A DNA stretch of 64,000 nucleotides from Streptomyces sp. CB01373 (GCF_002803075.1 NZ_NNBK01000005.1:70965-134964); one strand, 5' to 3'. Counted from the stretch's first letter, positions 1 through 10,198 are shown. A program made the numbers and translations. The notes: generated by a model from the letters alone, not told the origin.

Positions 1-643
1 GCAGCAGCAGCGTGTGGCCCGCGAACATGTTGGCGAAGAGTCGCACCGCGTGGGTGAACGGCCGCACCAGCAGGTTCGAGAAGAACTCGATGAGCATGGC
101 CAGCGGCAGCACCGCGCCCAGCGACTTGTCGTAGCCCGTGACGTTCTTGAAGAAGCCCACGAAACCGTGGCGCTTGAAGGTCAGCGAGATCCACAGCACG
201 TAGACGATCACGGCCAGGACCGCCGGGTACGCGATGATCGCGGTGACCGGGAACTGGGCGACCGGGATGATCGACCAGAGGTTCATCATCCAGATGAAGA
301 AGAACAGGGAGACGACGAGCGGGACGTACTTCTCGCCTTCCTTCTTGCCGATCGTCTCGTAGACGACCCCGCGCCGGATGAAGTCGTAACCGGCCTCGGC
401 GACCATCTGGAGCTTGCCCGGCACGACCTGGGGCTTACGGAAGGCGGCCCAGAAGAATCCGACGACGACGATGGAGCCGAGCAGCGCCAGCAGCATCGTC
501 TTGTTGAAGTACAGGTTGCTGTCCGCGTTGCCCCAGAGGGGCTCGAACAGGAACGAGTGCAGGCCCGGAGCGGGGAAGCCACAGCCGGAGAAGATGTGGC
601 AATCGGTCTCGAAGGCGAGCACCTGCGTCGGATCAGCACTCAC
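1..643 (-). CDS. atpB: ATP synthase F0 subunit a, partial (3' end outside window)
   Basis: Encodes the first ~214 residues of the membrane subunit a of F0F1 ATP synthase, which with the c-ring forms the proton path. The start is GTG at 643 (protein begins MSADPTQVLAFETDCH), with AAGGAG seven bases upstream. The N-terminal ~50 residues are followed by hydrophobic helices and then LVRPFTHAVRLFANMFAGH, the conserved region containing the essential Arg of the a/c interface. The gene runs off the left edge, so the last helices are missing. It lies 225 bp downstream of an atpI-like gene on the same strand, the usual first position of the atp operon; the remaining atp genes should lie to the left. 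Very high confidence from family recognition. Confidence 0.97.
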   Translation of the reverse strand, partial: MSADPTQVLAFETDCHIFSGCGFPAPGLHSFLFEPLWGNADSNLYFNKTMLLALLGSIVVVGFFWAAFRKPQVVPGKLQMVAEAGYDFIRRGVVYETIGKKEGEKYVPLVVSLFFFIWMMNLWSIIPVAQFPVTAIIAYPAVLAVIVYVLWISLTFKRHGFVGFFKNVTGYDKSLGAVLPLAMLIEFFSNLLVRPFTHAVRLFANMFAGHTLLL

Positions 644-868
644 CGCGGGCTCCTTCAGCGTGGCGCATGGGTACGGCAACCTCGTTGTGTCGGCGCGGCG
701 CGAGGCCGCGGTTCGGCACGGGACTGGTGTTACGGATGTGGGGGCGGCTGTGGGGCATCTCGCCTCGCGATCGACCAGGCGTCAGCTCGGATGCCCGCGC
801 CCGCGATGCCGCAGTTGGCAACGGACGATAGCAGGAACTCTCATGCGTCCTTATCCCGGCCCTACCGC

Positions 869-1315
869 TCACGACGAGCGCTCCGTCTTCTCGGACTTCT
901 GGCCGGCCGAAGACGGGGTCGAGTCGGGCTCGACATAGAGGATCTTGGACTTCATGTGCGCACGCGTCTGCGCCGCGATCCACACCAGTGTGGCAGCGAG
1001 CAGCGTGAAGGCGAATGCCCTGGGGTTGAACAGCGTCGTGTGCTTGAACACTGCCAGGAAGACGAACAGCAGAAGGATCTGCGTCGCGTAGAGCATCAGG
1101 CCCATCGCCTGGAAAAGGTGCGGGAGCGACTTGGCGGTGCGCTGCAGGACGTAGAGGCCGATCCCCATGAAGAGGATCGCGATCACGGTCGCGACGACCG
1201 CGCCGATCGCTCCCTTGCCACCGGCGACCACACCGCTGATGACGGCGGCAACCGCACCGACGGCGGCTGTGGGCACAGCGGCCTCGGCCAGGATCCGGGC
1301 GTCATTGGACGGCAT
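869..1315 (-). CDS. atpI: ATP synthase protein I-like membrane protein
   Basis: A 148-residue protein with four hydrophobic segments (roughly residues 12-32, 36-56, 70-92 and 100-120) and a polar Ser/Lys-rich C-terminus. Small four-helix proteins in this position, just upstream of atpB, are AtpI, thought to assist c-ring assembly or ion supply; the assignment rests on size, topology and position, since the sequence itself is poorly conserved. Starts ATG at 1315 (MPSNDARILAEAAVPTAAVG). The 303 bp upstream hold no gene and probably the atp operon promoter; 225 bp separate it from atpB. Confidence 0.8.
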   Translation of the reverse strand: MPSNDARILAEAAVPTAAVGAVAAVISGVVAGGKGAIGAVVATVIAILFMGIGLYVLQRTAKSLPHLFQAMGLMLYATQILLLFVFLAVFKHTTLFNPRAFAFTLLAATLVWIAAQTRAHMKSKILYVEPDSTPSSAGQKSEKTERSS

Positions 1316-1618
1316 CGCGGCAACTCCGCATTCACAGGGGGCAGGGCGTCGTCATGGGACGAGCGTAGTCCCGGTGCCGAGGGTGAAAACCTCGGCCCCA
1401 CCAGGACCTTCGCACTGTGGCCCTTCGGCTATCCGGGATACTCGTGAACGGTATCACAAACTATTTGATGAGGTCTTTACCTCAAAGGTGTGCTGACCCT
1501 CACGTGTGAGAGTACAGCTGCACTTCTGTGCAAAATCCAGCCCTGTTCGCCCGACATTGCGGGGATTTGACGCCCCACGAGTTGGCAACGCTTTAGTCAG
1601 ATTCTTACCTTGGCGCCG
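1316..1618. promoter_or_regulatory. Intergenic region upstream of the atp operon, with a 16-bp palindrome
   Basis: No gene is visible in these 303 bp between the wecA-like gene and atpI. It is less GC-rich than its surroundings and contains the palindrome TGAGGTctttACCTCA at 1469-1484 (6-bp arms). A promoter for the leftward atp transcript is expected here, but I cannot place -35/-10 boxes convincingly. The palindrome could be an operator or part of a terminator for the wecA-like gene; this is inference only. Confidence 0.45.
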
Positions 1619-3019
1619 TCAGCGCGACGTTCCGGCCTTCCGCCCGTCCAGGGCGCGCGAACGGGCTCCCACGGCGGTCGCTCCGTTGACACCACCGGCC
1701 GCACCGGCACGGACTCCCACACCCGCCGCCACGGGCGTCTCCCCCTGCGCCGGGCTCTCCTCGGACGCGCGGGGCGCGGCGGCCTCGGAGGCCGCGGACG
1801 ACACGGACGACGCCGTAGCGGGCGTGGAGGCGTCCGGGAGGGCGGCCGCACGGCGGCGCCGGTACCGCGGCGGCACGAACTGCTCGGCCCAGCGCGGGGC
1901 GCGCGGAGTGAAGCGCGGCAGCAGGAGCAGCACAAGGCCGATGAAGCTGAGCACCACGATGCCCAGCACGATCCACATGGAGGCCGACTTGACCGAGTAG
2001 GTGAGCGCGCCGAAGCCGATCAGGGCCGCCCAGAAGTACATGATCAGCACGGCCCGGCTGTGCGAGTGGCCGATCTCCAGCAGGCGGTGGTGCAGATGAC
2101 CGCGGTCGGCGGCGAACGGCGACTTGCCGTTCCAGGTGCGCCGCACGATGGCCAGAATCAGGTCGGCGGCCGGGATGGCGATGATCGTCAGCGGCATCAG
2201 CAGCGGGATGTAGACCGGCACCATCTGGTGCACCGCGTTGCGCTCGGAGCCGGAGAACAGCTTCATCACGTCCGGGTCGACCTGCCCGGTCACCGAGATC
2301 GCGCCGGCCGCCAGCACGAGACCGATGAGCATGGACCCCGAGTCGCCCATGAAGATCCGCGCGGGGTGCATGTTGTGCGGCAGGAAGCCCAGGCACATGC
2401 CCATGAGGACGGCCGCGAAGAGGGTCGCGGGGGCGGCGGCCTCGATGTTGTAGCCGTACCAGATGCGATACGCGTACAGGAAGAACGCGGCGGCCGCGAT
2501 GCACACCATGCCGGAGGCCAGACCGTCGAGGCCGTCGACGAAGTTGACCGCGTTGATGGTGATGACGACCAGGGCGACCGTGAGCAGGGTGCCCTGCCAC
2601 TGGGTGAGCGCGACCGTGCCGACGCCGGGCACGGGCAGCCACAGGATGGTCAGACCCTGCATCACCATGACGCCGGCCGCGATCATCTGACCGCCCAGCT
2701 TGATCAGGGCGTCGATCTCGAACTTGTCGTCCAGGACGCCGATCAGCCAGATCAGGGCGGCGCCGGAGAGCAGCGCGCGCGGCTCGTTCGACTTCTCGAA
2801 GACCTCGTTGAGGTTGGTGAGGTGGTCGGCGACCAGCAGGCCCGCGCACATCCCGAAGAACATCGCGATACCGCCGAGCCGGGGAGTGGGCTCCCGGTGC
2901 ACGTCACGTGCCCGGATCTCCGGCATCGCCCCCGCAACGATCGCGAACTTGCGTACCGGCCCTGTCAGCAGATACGTCACCGCGGCCGTGATGCAGAGCG
3001 TCAGCAGGTATTCACGCAC
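1619..3019 (-). CDS. Undecaprenyl/decaprenyl-phosphate sugar-1-phosphate transferase (MraY/WecA/TagO family)
   Basis: Integral membrane enzyme that transfers a (N-acetyl)aminosugar 1-phosphate from UDP to polyprenyl phosphate, starting cell-wall teichoic acid, linker or glycan synthesis. Visible signatures: PTPRLGGIAMF near the N-terminus, WLIGVLDDKFEID (Mg-binding DD), NAVNFVDGLDGLASG (the family NxxNxxDGxDGL motif) and ARIFMGDSGSM. About ten transmembrane helices, then an Ala/Pro/Arg-rich cytoplasmic tail of ~100 residues that the family does not need. Start chosen as GTG 3019 (VREYLLTLCITAAVTYLL) because GGGGAAG precedes it and homologues start there; GTG 3058 is in frame but lacks a good Shine-Dalgarno. 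Its place between the atp genes and glyA is the usual actinobacterial one. Confidence 0.9.
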   Translation of the reverse strand: MREYLLTLCITAAVTYLLTGPVRKFAIVAGAMPEIRARDVHREPTPRLGGIAMFFGMCAGLLVADHLTNLNEVFEKSNEPRALLSGAALIWLIGVLDDKFEIDALIKLGGQMIAAGVMVMQGLTILWLPVPGVGTVALTQWQGTLLTVALVVITINAVNFVDGLDGLASGMVCIAAAAFFLYAYRIWYGYNIEAAAPATLFAAVLMGMCLGFLPHNMHPARIFMGDSGSMLIGLVLAAGAISVTGQVDPDVMKLFSGSERNAVHQMVPVYIPLLMPLTIIAIPAADLILAIVRRTWNGKSPFAADRGHLHHRLLEIGHSHSRAVLIMYFWAALIGFGALTYSVKSASMWIVLGIVVLSFIGLVLLLLPRFTPRAPRWAEQFVPPRYRRRRAAALPDASTPATASSVSSAASEAAAPRASEESPAQGETPVAAGVGVRAGAAGGVNGATAVGARSRALDGRKAGTSR

Positions 3020-3158
3020 AGGCTTCCCCACAGGTCTCGCTGGCCTTCTCAGCCCCACACCCTAGCGACGCAGGCATATGTATGGGGACTTCCGGGTAGC
3101 GACGATGGTTGCACGTGTGGCTGTGTACGGTTTTGTACGGCCGTTCGGCTACCCCGTC

Positions 3159-4397
3159 TCAGCCGGGATACGGCGGAAACCGGCCTGTGAGTTCGCGCAC
3201 GTCCTCCCGCGCGCTCGCCCCGTCGGCCTCGCCGCGCAGCACCTTGCCGAACAGGACGGCTATCCACTCCATCTCCTGCTGGCCCATGCCCTGGGTGGTC
3301 ACCGCGGCGGTGCCCAGGCGCAGCCCGCGGCCGTCGGCGTGCGGCAGCGCGCAGCAGTCGAGGACGATACCGGCGGCGGCCAGCCGTCCGCGGGCGGCGC
3401 GGCCCTCGATGCCGAGCGGCGCCGGATCCACGGTGATCAGGTGGGTGTCCGTGCCGCCGGTGGTGACAATCAGGCCTTCCGCGGCCAGCCGGGCGGCGAG
3501 CACCCGCGCGTTGGCGACGACCTGGTGGGCGTAGGCGGCGAAGGCCGGGGTCGCGGCCTCGCCGAACGCGACGGCCTTGGCGGCGATGGTGTGCATCTGG
3601 GCGCCGCCCTGGGCGAACGGGAACACGGCGCGGTCGACGCGCTCGGCCAGCTCGCTCCCGCACAGGATCATCCCGCCGCGCGGTCCGCGCAGCACCTTGT
3701 GGGTGGTGGCGCACACCACGTCGGCGTACGGCACGGGGCTGGGCGCCGCCCTGCCGGCGACGAGTCCGATGGGGTGGGCCGCGTCGGCGATCAGATAGGC
3801 GCCGACCTCGTCGGCGACCGTGCGGAAGAAGGCGTAGTCGATGTGGCGCGGGTAGGCGATGGAACCGCACACGATCGCCTTGGGCCGGTGCGTGTGGGCG
3901 AGCGTGCGCACCTGCTCGTGGTCGATGAGCCCGGTCTCGGCGTCGACGCCGTAGCCGACGAAGTCGAACCAGCGGCCGGAGAAGTTCGCGGGCGAGCCGT
4001 GCGTGAGGTGCCCGCCGTAGGGCAGGCCGAGGGCGAGCACGGTGTCACCGGGCCGCAGCAGCGCGGCGTAGGCGGCGAGCACCGCGGACGAGCCCGAATG
4101 GGCCTGCACGTTGGCGTGTTCGGCGCCGAACAGGGCCTTGGCCCGCGCCACGGCGAGGCGTTCGGCGGCGTCCACGAACTCGCAGCCGCCGTGGTGCCGG
4201 GCGCCCGGATAGCCCTCGGCGTACTTGTTCGCCAGCACCGAGCCGAGTGTGGCGAGCACCGCGGGCGAGGTGAAGTTCTCCGCCGCGGTCAACTGGAGCG
4301 TCGTCGACTGCCGGTCCAGCTCCCCCAGCAGCACGTCGGCCAGCTCGGGGTCCTGCCGGCGCAGGAGATCGGCCTCGAGAACGGGGATGACCGACAT
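3159..4397 (-). CDS. Serine hydroxymethyltransferase-like PLP enzyme
   Basis: 412-residue fold-type I aminotransferase-like enzyme of the GlyA family (serine + tetrahydrofolate to glycine + methylene-THF). It keeps LTAAENFTS near residue 40, GLPYGGHL at 124-131, IADAAHPIGLVAG (203-215, the Asp that contacts the PLP ring) and ATTHKVLRGPRGG with PLP lysine K234. Several positions differ from canonical GlyA (for example DAAHPIG rather than DMAHIAG), and Streptomyces usually has another, more canonical glyA elsewhere, so this copy may have a diverged substrate. Starts ATG 4397. Neighbour of the ptp-tsaC genes; the same cluster (tsaC-ywlE-glyA) occurs in Bacillus. Confidence 0.85.
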   Translation of the reverse strand: MSVIPVLEADLLRRQDPELADVLLGELDRQSTTLQLTAAENFTSPAVLATLGSVLANKYAEGYPGARHHGGCEFVDAAERLAVARAKALFGAEHANVQAHSGSSAVLAAYAALLRPGDTVLALGLPYGGHLTHGSPANFSGRWFDFVGYGVDAETGLIDHEQVRTLAHTHRPKAIVCGSIAYPRHIDYAFFRTVADEVGAYLIADAAHPIGLVAGRAAPSPVPYADVVCATTHKVLRGPRGGMILCGSELAERVDRAVFPFAQGGAQMHTIAAKAVAFGEAATPAFAAYAHQVVANARVLAARLAAEGLIVTTGGTDTHLITVDPAPLGIEGRAARGRLAAAGIVLDCCALPHADGRGLRLGTAAVTTQGMGQQEMEWIAVLFGKVLRGEADGASAREDVRELTGRFPPYPG

Positions 4398-4806
4398 GTG
4401 GCGCTCCGGACGGTCGACGTTGACGTACGTCCAATGTAGGTCCGCGAGCCCCGCCTCGCGCGGCCCATTGGGCCGTCACGGCAATGCCCACGGGCCCCTG
4501 CGGTCACGTTCCCGGGGTCCGGACGGACGGGCCCGTGCGGGGGCCCGGGCGGACGGGCTGTGCGGGGCCCGGGAAGGCCGCGATGAGCGACGGAGCGTCC
4601 ACGGGCCCCGGTACACCCGGCCGCCCTCTCTACGGGCCTCCAGCCGGGGCCCACCGGCCCCGTAGGAACGCTCCTGCCGGGCTCCGGCCTGCCGAGGGCC
4701 CTGCGGGGCTTCAGCGGGGCCCACACGCCGCCCCCAGGACATCTCCGGCCTCCGGCCGGGGCACGGGCCCCCAGGAGCCCTCTGCCCGCCATACGCCCGC
4801 GGTGGG
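4398..4806. other. Gene-free GC-rich spacer with imperfect tandem repeat
   Basis: 409 bp between the ptp-like and glyA-like genes with no convincing CDS; open frames here are high-GC shadows. It contains an imperfect direct repeat at 4524-4549 and 4550-4573 (CGGACGGGC..TGCGGGG..CCCGGG) and many GGGCCC-type inverted repeats, so strong RNA structure is likely. Promoter of the glyA-like gene should sit just above 4397. Confidence 0.5.
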
Positions 4807-5439
4807 TCAGGCGCGCGCCCGTACGCCCGTCAGGGCCGTCACCACCGGGTCCAGGGCCTGGTGTATCTCGTCGCCCACGGAACGGAAGAACGTCAGGGGG
4901 GCGCCGTAGGGGTCGTAGACCTCGTCGGCCTCGGCGGTGGGGGCCAGGAGCCACCCGCGCAGAGCGGCGGCGGCGCGGACCAGGGCGCGGGCACGTTCGA
5001 CCACGCCGTCCTCCAGCGGCGGCAGCGTGGCCGGATCTATCGCCTTCACCAGGCGGGTGAACTCCTTGAGGGTGAAGGTGCGCAGCCCGGCCGAGTGGCC
5101 CATGGAGATGACCTGGGCGCGGTGGTCGAGGGTCGCGGTGAGCACCAGGTCGGCCCGGATCACGTGCTCGTCCAGCAGTTCCCGGCCGGTGAAGCCGGAG
5201 GCGTCCGCGCCGAAGTCGGCCAGCACGGTCTCCGCGTTGGCCTCCATCGGCGCGCCCTCGTGACCCCAGGTGCCCGCGCTCTCCACGATCAGCCCGCCGC
5301 CCCGCGGATCCCCGAGCCGGTCCGCCACGAAGTGCCGGGTCAGCCGCTCGGTGATGGGCGAGCGGCACACGTTCCCTGTGCTGACGTGCAGGATGCGGAA
5401 GGTGTCGCCTATGCCACGCCCCGCGTCAGGGGCCGTCAA
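4807..5439 (-). CDS. Low-molecular-weight protein tyrosine phosphatase-like protein with Ser in the nucleophile position
   Basis: 210-residue LMW-PTP/arsenate reductase fold. The P-loop reads HVSTGNVCRSP (residues 18-28): G22, N23, C25, R26, S27 and P28 of the family motif are kept, but the position of the catalytic cysteine (VCxGNxCRSP) is serine S20. The general-acid loop DPYG is retained at 176-179. So the substrate pocket looks intact while the normal thiol nucleophile is missing; C25 is the second Cys of the motif. It may be a pseudophosphatase or use different chemistry. I recall the same HVSTGNVCRSP in other actinobacteria, so it is probably a conserved subfamily and not a fresh mutation. 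Its start codon overlaps the tsaC stop by 4 bp (ATGA), so the two are translationally coupled; Bacillus has the arginine phosphatase YwlE in the same place. Confidence 0.85.
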   Translation of the reverse strand: MTAPDAGRGIGDTFRILHVSTGNVCRSPITERLTRHFVADRLGDPRGGGLIVESAGTWGHEGAPMEANAETVLADFGADASGFTGRELLDEHVIRADLVLTATLDHRAQVISMGHSAGLRTFTLKEFTRLVKAIDPATLPPLEDGVVERARALVRAAAALRGWLLAPTAEADEVYDPYGAPLTFFRSVGDEIHQALDPVVTALTGVRARA

Positions 5440-6083
5440 TTCGCCACCTCGAGGTCGGGTACCACCTTGCGCAGCTCCTCCGGCGACAGGGCGCCCTCAC
5501 GCAGCAGCACGGGCACCTTGCGGCTGACGTCGACGATGGAGGACGGGACGTTGCCGGGCGTCGGGCCGCCGTCGAGGTAGACGGAGACGGAGTCGCCGAG
5601 CATCTCCTGCGCGGCGTCGCAGGTCTCCGGCGCCGGGTGGCCGGTCAGGTTCGCCGACGACACGGCCATCGGGCCGACCTCCGTGAGCAGCTCGATGGCG
5701 ACCGGGTGCAGCGGCATCCGCACGGCGACCGTGCCCCGGGTGTCCCCGAGGTCCCACTGGAGGGACGGCTGGTGCCGGGCGACCAGCGTCAGCGCGCCCG
5801 GCCAGAAGGCGTCCACGAGTTCCCAGGCCATCTCGGAGAAGTCCGTGACCAGCCCGTGCAGCGTGTTCGGGGAACCGATGAGCACGGGGGTCGGCATGTT
5901 GCGGCCCCGGCCCTTCGCGGCGAGCAGGTCGGCCACGCCCTCGGAGGAGAACGCGTCGGCGCCGATGCCGTAGACGGTGTCGGTGGGCAGCACCACGAGC
6001 TCGCCCCGGCGGACGGCGGACGCGGCCTCGCGCAGACCGGTCACGCGGTCGGTGGCGTCGTTGGTGTCGTATCGCCGTGCCAT
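5436..6083 (-). CDS. tsaC: L-threonylcarbamoyladenylate synthase (Sua5/YwlC/TsaC family)
   Basis: 215 residues. Makes threonylcarbamoyl-AMP from threonine, bicarbonate and ATP, the first step of the t6A37 modification of ANN-decoding tRNAs. Visible motifs: RRGELVVLPTDTVYGIG near residue 30 (KxR/K-type nucleotide-binding region and the PTDTxYG signature), AAKGRGRNMPTPVLIG, and PMAVSSANLTGHPAP. Length matches short TsaC/YrdC-type enzymes without the long Sua5 C-terminal domain. Starts ATG 6083; ends overlapping the ptp start by 4 bp. 52 bp downstream of prmC on the same strand, likely same operon (prfA-prmC-tsaC-ptp). Confidence 0.95.
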   Translation of the reverse strand: MARRYDTNDATDRVTGLREAASAVRRGELVVLPTDTVYGIGADAFSSEGVADLLAAKGRGRNMPTPVLIGSPNTLHGLVTDFSEMAWELVDAFWPGALTLVARHQPSLQWDLGDTRGTVAVRMPLHPVAIELLTEVGPMAVSSANLTGHPAPETCDAAQEMLGDSVSVYLDGGPTPGNVPSSIVDVSRKVPVLLREGALSPEELRKVVPDLEVAN

Positions 6084-6135
6084 TGTCAGCGGGCCTCCTC
6101 GTACACGTACTGCTGGTCGGACGTCCTGATGAGGG

Positions 6136-7017
6136 TCACGGCAGCGCCTTGCGGGCGGTGGCGAACCGCGGCCGGTTGTTGAGGTCGGGATGGTCGGCGG
6201 CGTCGGCCCAGCCCCGCTCCTCGGTGAAGATCCACGGCACCTGTCCCCCCTGGGTGTCGGCGTGCTCCACGACGACGACTCCGCCGGGCCGCAGCAGCCG
6301 GTGCGCGGTGCGCTCGATGCCGCGGATCAGGTCGAGGCCGTCCTCCCCGGAGAACAACGCCAGTTCCGGGTCGTAGTCGCGGGCCTCGGGGGCGACGTAC
6401 TCCCATTCGGTGAGCGGGATGTACGGCGGGTTGGAGATGACGAGGTCGACCTGGCCGTCGAGGTCGGGGAAGGCCGTCCGGGCGTCGCCCTGGCGCAGGT
6501 CGACCCGGGACCCCTCCGTGTTCTTGCGGGTCCACTTCAGCGCGTCGTCGCTCAGCTCCACGGCGTGCACACGCGAGCGCGGCACCTCCTGGGCGAGGGC
6601 GAGCGCGATGGCCCCCGAGCCGGTGCACAGGTCGACGATGCACGGCTCGACCACGTCCATGGCCCGTACGGCGTCTATGGCCCAGCCCACCACGGACTCG
6701 GTCTCCGGCCGGGGCACGAACACCCCTGGCCCGACCTGGAGTTCCAGATACCGGAAGTAGGCACGCCCGGTGATGTGCTGGAGCGGCTCACGCTGCTCGC
6801 GCCGGGCGATGACCTCCCAGTAGCGGGCGTCGAAGTCGACGTCCTTCACGGTGTGCAGCTGGCCCCGCTTGACGCCGTGCACGAACGCGGCGAGCTCCTC
6901 CGCGTCGGTGCGCGGCGAGTCCACGCCCGCGTCGGCCAGCCGCTGGGTGGCCTGCGCCACCTCCGCGAGCAGCACGCTGCGGGGACTCGGGGGCCGCCCC
7001 CCGGATTCTTGCTGCAC
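6136..7017 (-). CDS. prmC: Peptide chain release factor N5-glutamine methyltransferase
   Basis: 293-residue SAM-dependent methylase (HemK) that methylates the Gln of the GGQ motif in release factors, including the product of the adjacent prfA. SAM motif DLCTGSG at 129-135 and catalytic NPPY at 196-199, plus the N-terminal helical domain ending PLQHITGRAYF. Start set at GTG 7017 because GGAGG lies six bases upstream; ATG 7044 (27 bases upstream, MYEHQRRT) is in frame but has no Shine-Dalgarno of that quality. A longer open frame extends upstream into prfA antisense-free sequence and is not real. Confidence 0.95.
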   Translation of the reverse strand: MQQESGGRPPSPRSVLLAEVAQATQRLADAGVDSPRTDAEELAAFVHGVKRGQLHTVKDVDFDARYWEVIARREQREPLQHITGRAYFRYLELQVGPGVFVPRPETESVVGWAIDAVRAMDVVEPCIVDLCTGSGAIALALAQEVPRSRVHAVELSDDALKWTRKNTEGSRVDLRQGDARTAFPDLDGQVDLVISNPPYIPLTEWEYVAPEARDYDPELALFSGEDGLDLIRGIERTAHRLLRPGGVVVVEHADTQGGQVPWIFTEERGWADAADHPDLNNRPRFATARKALP

Positions 7018-7070
7018 GCTGGTCCTCCGTTGGTGCTCGTACATGCGCACGCGCCGCGTGCGTACGTGTC

Positions 7071-8138
<1,068 letters not shown>

Positions 8139-8189
8139 CTTTCGGCTCCTGTACTGCCTGTACTGCTGGGGTGGGGGAAGGCGGGCGAC

Positions 8190-8210
8190 CAAAAACGCCG
8201 GTCCCGGCGT
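8190..8210 (-). terminator. Rho-independent terminator after rpmE
   Basis: On the minus strand the sequence reads ACGCCGG-GA-CCGGCGT followed directly by a run of five T. It lies 45 bp after the rpmE stop and 51 bp before the prfA start, so it separates, or partly attenuates between, the two transcription units. Confidence 0.8.
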
Positions 8211-8255
8211 ACCCCGAGGCGGGGGCACGGCCGTGGACCGGCGAAAAGGGGCTCG

Positions 8256-8480
8256 CTACTTCTTGGAGCCGGCGGCAGCCTTGCCGAAGCGGGCCTCGAA
8301 GCGGGCCACACGGCCACCGGTGTCGAGGATCTTCTGCTTGCCCGTGTAGAACGGGTGGCACTCGGAGCAGACCTCGGCCCGGACGGTGCCGGACTCGATC
8401 GTGCTACGGGTGGTGAACGACGCGCCGCAGGTGCAGCTGACCTGCGTCTCGACGTACGCGGGGTGGATGTCGCGCTTCAA
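8256..8480 (-). CDS. rpmE: Ribosomal protein bL31 (zinc-binding form), TTG start
   Basis: 74 residues, the exact family length. Cys motif CxC (VSCTCG) plus CxxC (VCSECH) marks the zinc-containing form; actinobacteria usually also have a cysteine-free paralogue made under zinc limitation. The start is TTG at 8480 ([15 protein letters not shown] follows), supported by AGGAG at 8486-8490 upstream; the longer frame to 8585 has no homology. Lies between the LCP gene and prfA, as in Bacillus and Streptomyces. Confidence 0.96.
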   Translation of the reverse strand: MKRDIHPAYVETQVSCTCGASFTTRSTIESGTVRAEVCSECHPFYTGKQKILDTGGRVARFEARFGKAAAGSKK

Positions 8481-8628
8481 GGTGTCTCCTAGAGTTCCGG
8501 GAGGGCGCCGGGTCGCAGCCGCGGAATGCGGAGCGTGAACCGGAGCCGACGTACCAGTCTGCCAGGACTGGGGCCATTCACCCAAACCGGGGGGTGGGGT
8601 CGGGTATTCCCCGCGGGTCCCTGTGCCT

Positions 8629-9768
8629 CTAGGGGGCGCTCACCACTCCGCCTGCCTTGCCGGTGGCCGTGCCCTTGGTGGCCGACTTGGGGATGGGGCG
8701 GTCGTTCCTCAGGGCGGTCCAGATCTGCTGGGCCTTGGCCTTGTCGACGAGGACGCGGTTGGGGTTGGCCGGGTCGTACTGGACCGGCATCGTGACCATG
8801 TTCATGTGCGAGGAGCTGATGCCCTTCAGGCCGTCGGCGAAGGCGATCAGGGAGTTGACCGAGCCGAGGTCGGAGTCGGCGGTGACGGTCTTGGTCGCGG
8901 TGTCGGCGAGGTCGTAGAGCTTCTTGGGGTTGCTGAGCACGCCGATGTGCTTGACCTGGTCGGCCAGGGCCTTGACGAAGGCCTGCTGGAGCTGGATGCG
9001 GCCGAGGTCGGAGCCGTCGCCGACGCCGTGCCGGGTGCGGACCAGGCCGAGGGCCTGCTGTCCGTCGAGGGTGTGGGTGCCGGCCTTGAGGTCGAGGTGG
9101 CTGTTCGGGTCGTCGATGTTCCTCGTCGTGGTGACCTGGACCCCGCCGAGTTCGTCGATGAGCTTTTGGAAGCCGCTGAAGTCGACCTCCAGGTAGTGGT
9201 CCATCCGCAGGCCGGTCATCGACTCGACGGTCTTCACCGCGCAGGCGGCGCCACCGGCGGAGTACGACTCGTTGAACATCGCGTTGTGCGCCGCAGGGTG
9301 CGTGCCGCCCTTGGCGTCGGTGCACTCGGGGCGGTCGACCAGGGTGTCGCGCGGTATGGAGACCACGCCGGCCTTCTTGTGGCCCTCGTACACGTGCACG
9401 ATCATCGCCGTGTCGGAGCGGGCGCTGCCGTCGTCGGTGCCGCCGCCGAGTTTCCTGTTGCCGCCGGCACGGGAGTCGGAGCCGAGGACCAGGATGTTCT
9501 CGGAGCCGTTGTCGGCCTTGGTGGGCCGGTCGCCGCCGAGGGCCTGGTTGATGTCGATCGTCCTGAGATTGCCGTTGAGCTTGAAGTAGAGGAAGCCCGC
9601 CCCCGCGCCGCCGAGCACGACGATGCCCGCGGCGGTCAGGGCCAGGGCGGTCAAGGCCCTGCGCCGCCCGGTGGGGGGCTTGCGACGGCGGCCCTTGCCT
9701 CGGCGGCGTGGCCCGGTGTCGCCGGGCTCCCCTGGTATGCCCGGTCCTCGCGTGCTGTCGGCAGGCAT
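8629..9768 (-). CDS. LytR-CpsA-Psr (LCP) family phosphotransferase
   Basis: 379 residues: basic cytoplasmic N-terminus (residues 1-37, [10 protein letters not shown]), one transmembrane helix (about 38-60), then an extracytoplasmic LCP domain. LCP signatures: [37 protein letters not shown] and, near the end, [18 protein letters not shown], which hold the Asp/Arg residues binding the polyprenyl-pyrophosphate head group. These enzymes attach wall polymers (teichoic acid or other glycans) from lipid carriers to peptidoglycan, consistent with the WecA-like enzyme 6 kb away. Starts ATG 9768. Confidence 0.93.
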   Translation of the reverse strand: MPADSTRGPGIPGEPGDTGPRRRGKGRRRKPPTGRRRALTALALTAAGIVVLGGAGAGFLYFKLNGNLRTIDINQALGGDRPTKADNGSENILVLGSDSRAGGNRKLGGGTDDGSARSDTAMIVHVYEGHKKAGVVSIPRDTLVDRPECTDAKGGTHPAAHNAMFNESYSAGGAACAVKTVESMTGLRMDHYLEVDFSGFQKLIDELGGVQVTTTRNIDDPNSHLDLKAGTHTLDGQQALGLVRTRHGVGDGSDLGRIQLQQAFVKALADQVKHIGVLSNPKKLYDLADTATKTVTADSDLGSVNSLIAFADGLKGISSSHMNMVTMPVQYDPANPNRVLVDKAKAQQIWTALRNDRPIPKSATKGTATGKAGGVVSAP

Positions 9769-10087
9769 GCGCTCCTCGGCTCTCGTGTCTGCGGTCGGTT
9801 ACCCCCTGCGGTCAGGGTCGGGCTCCGGTCCGTTCTCGGTCATGAGACCCGTACCGCACTATCGTCGCTCGTCCGGTCAGACGGGGGAATTCGGGAAAGG
9901 GTTGCACAACACTCCGGGTCCGCCACATGCGGACATAGGCACCATGCGTAGCTGTGTACCCCTTGGTAACCCCGCTCACCTGCGGTGACGCCGGGCCGGA
10001 CGGCGCCGTGGAGAGCCGGCGCGGAACGCGGCGCCTGTGGTGAAGGTCTCGTACGGCCCGGAGCGCTCGTACGGCCCGCAGACAGCG

Positions 10088-10120
10088 GAAGGCCGCCCCC
10101 TGGAACAGGGAGCGGCCTTC
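10088..10120. terminator. Hairpin terminator downstream of rho
   Basis: GAAGGCCGC and CCCTG pair with CAGGG and GCGGCCTTC around a GAA loop; one C-A mismatch. The T-rich tail lies on the plus strand (TTCTTCTTCGCTTC), so by tail it is oriented rightward, yet no plus-strand gene precedes it; as a simple stem it can still stop the leftward rho transcript, 79 bp after the rho stop. Confidence 0.65.
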
Positions 10121-10151
10121 TTCTTCGCTTCTTGCGTCTTGCCGGGCTCAG

Positions 10152-10183
10152 CGGCTTACCGGCTTACCGGCTTACCGGCTTGC
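10152..10183. repeat. Four-copy 8-bp tandem repeat
   Basis: CGGCTTAC is repeated three times in a row followed by the variant CGGCTTGC, in the rho 3' region between the rho stop and the hairpin. No coding role. Confidence 0.8.
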
Positions 10184-10198
10184 TCGGCGGCGGAACAA

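Larger units (their letters stand above)
9769..10198. other. Gene-free spacer between the LCP gene and rho
   Basis: 430 bp with no supported gene. It contains the LCP promoter region (AT-richer near 9850-9960), a direct repeat TCGTACGGCCCG at 10049-10060 and 10067-10078, the hairpin at 10088-10120 and an 8-bp tandem repeat at 10152-10183, the last two annotated separately. Confidence 0.6.
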
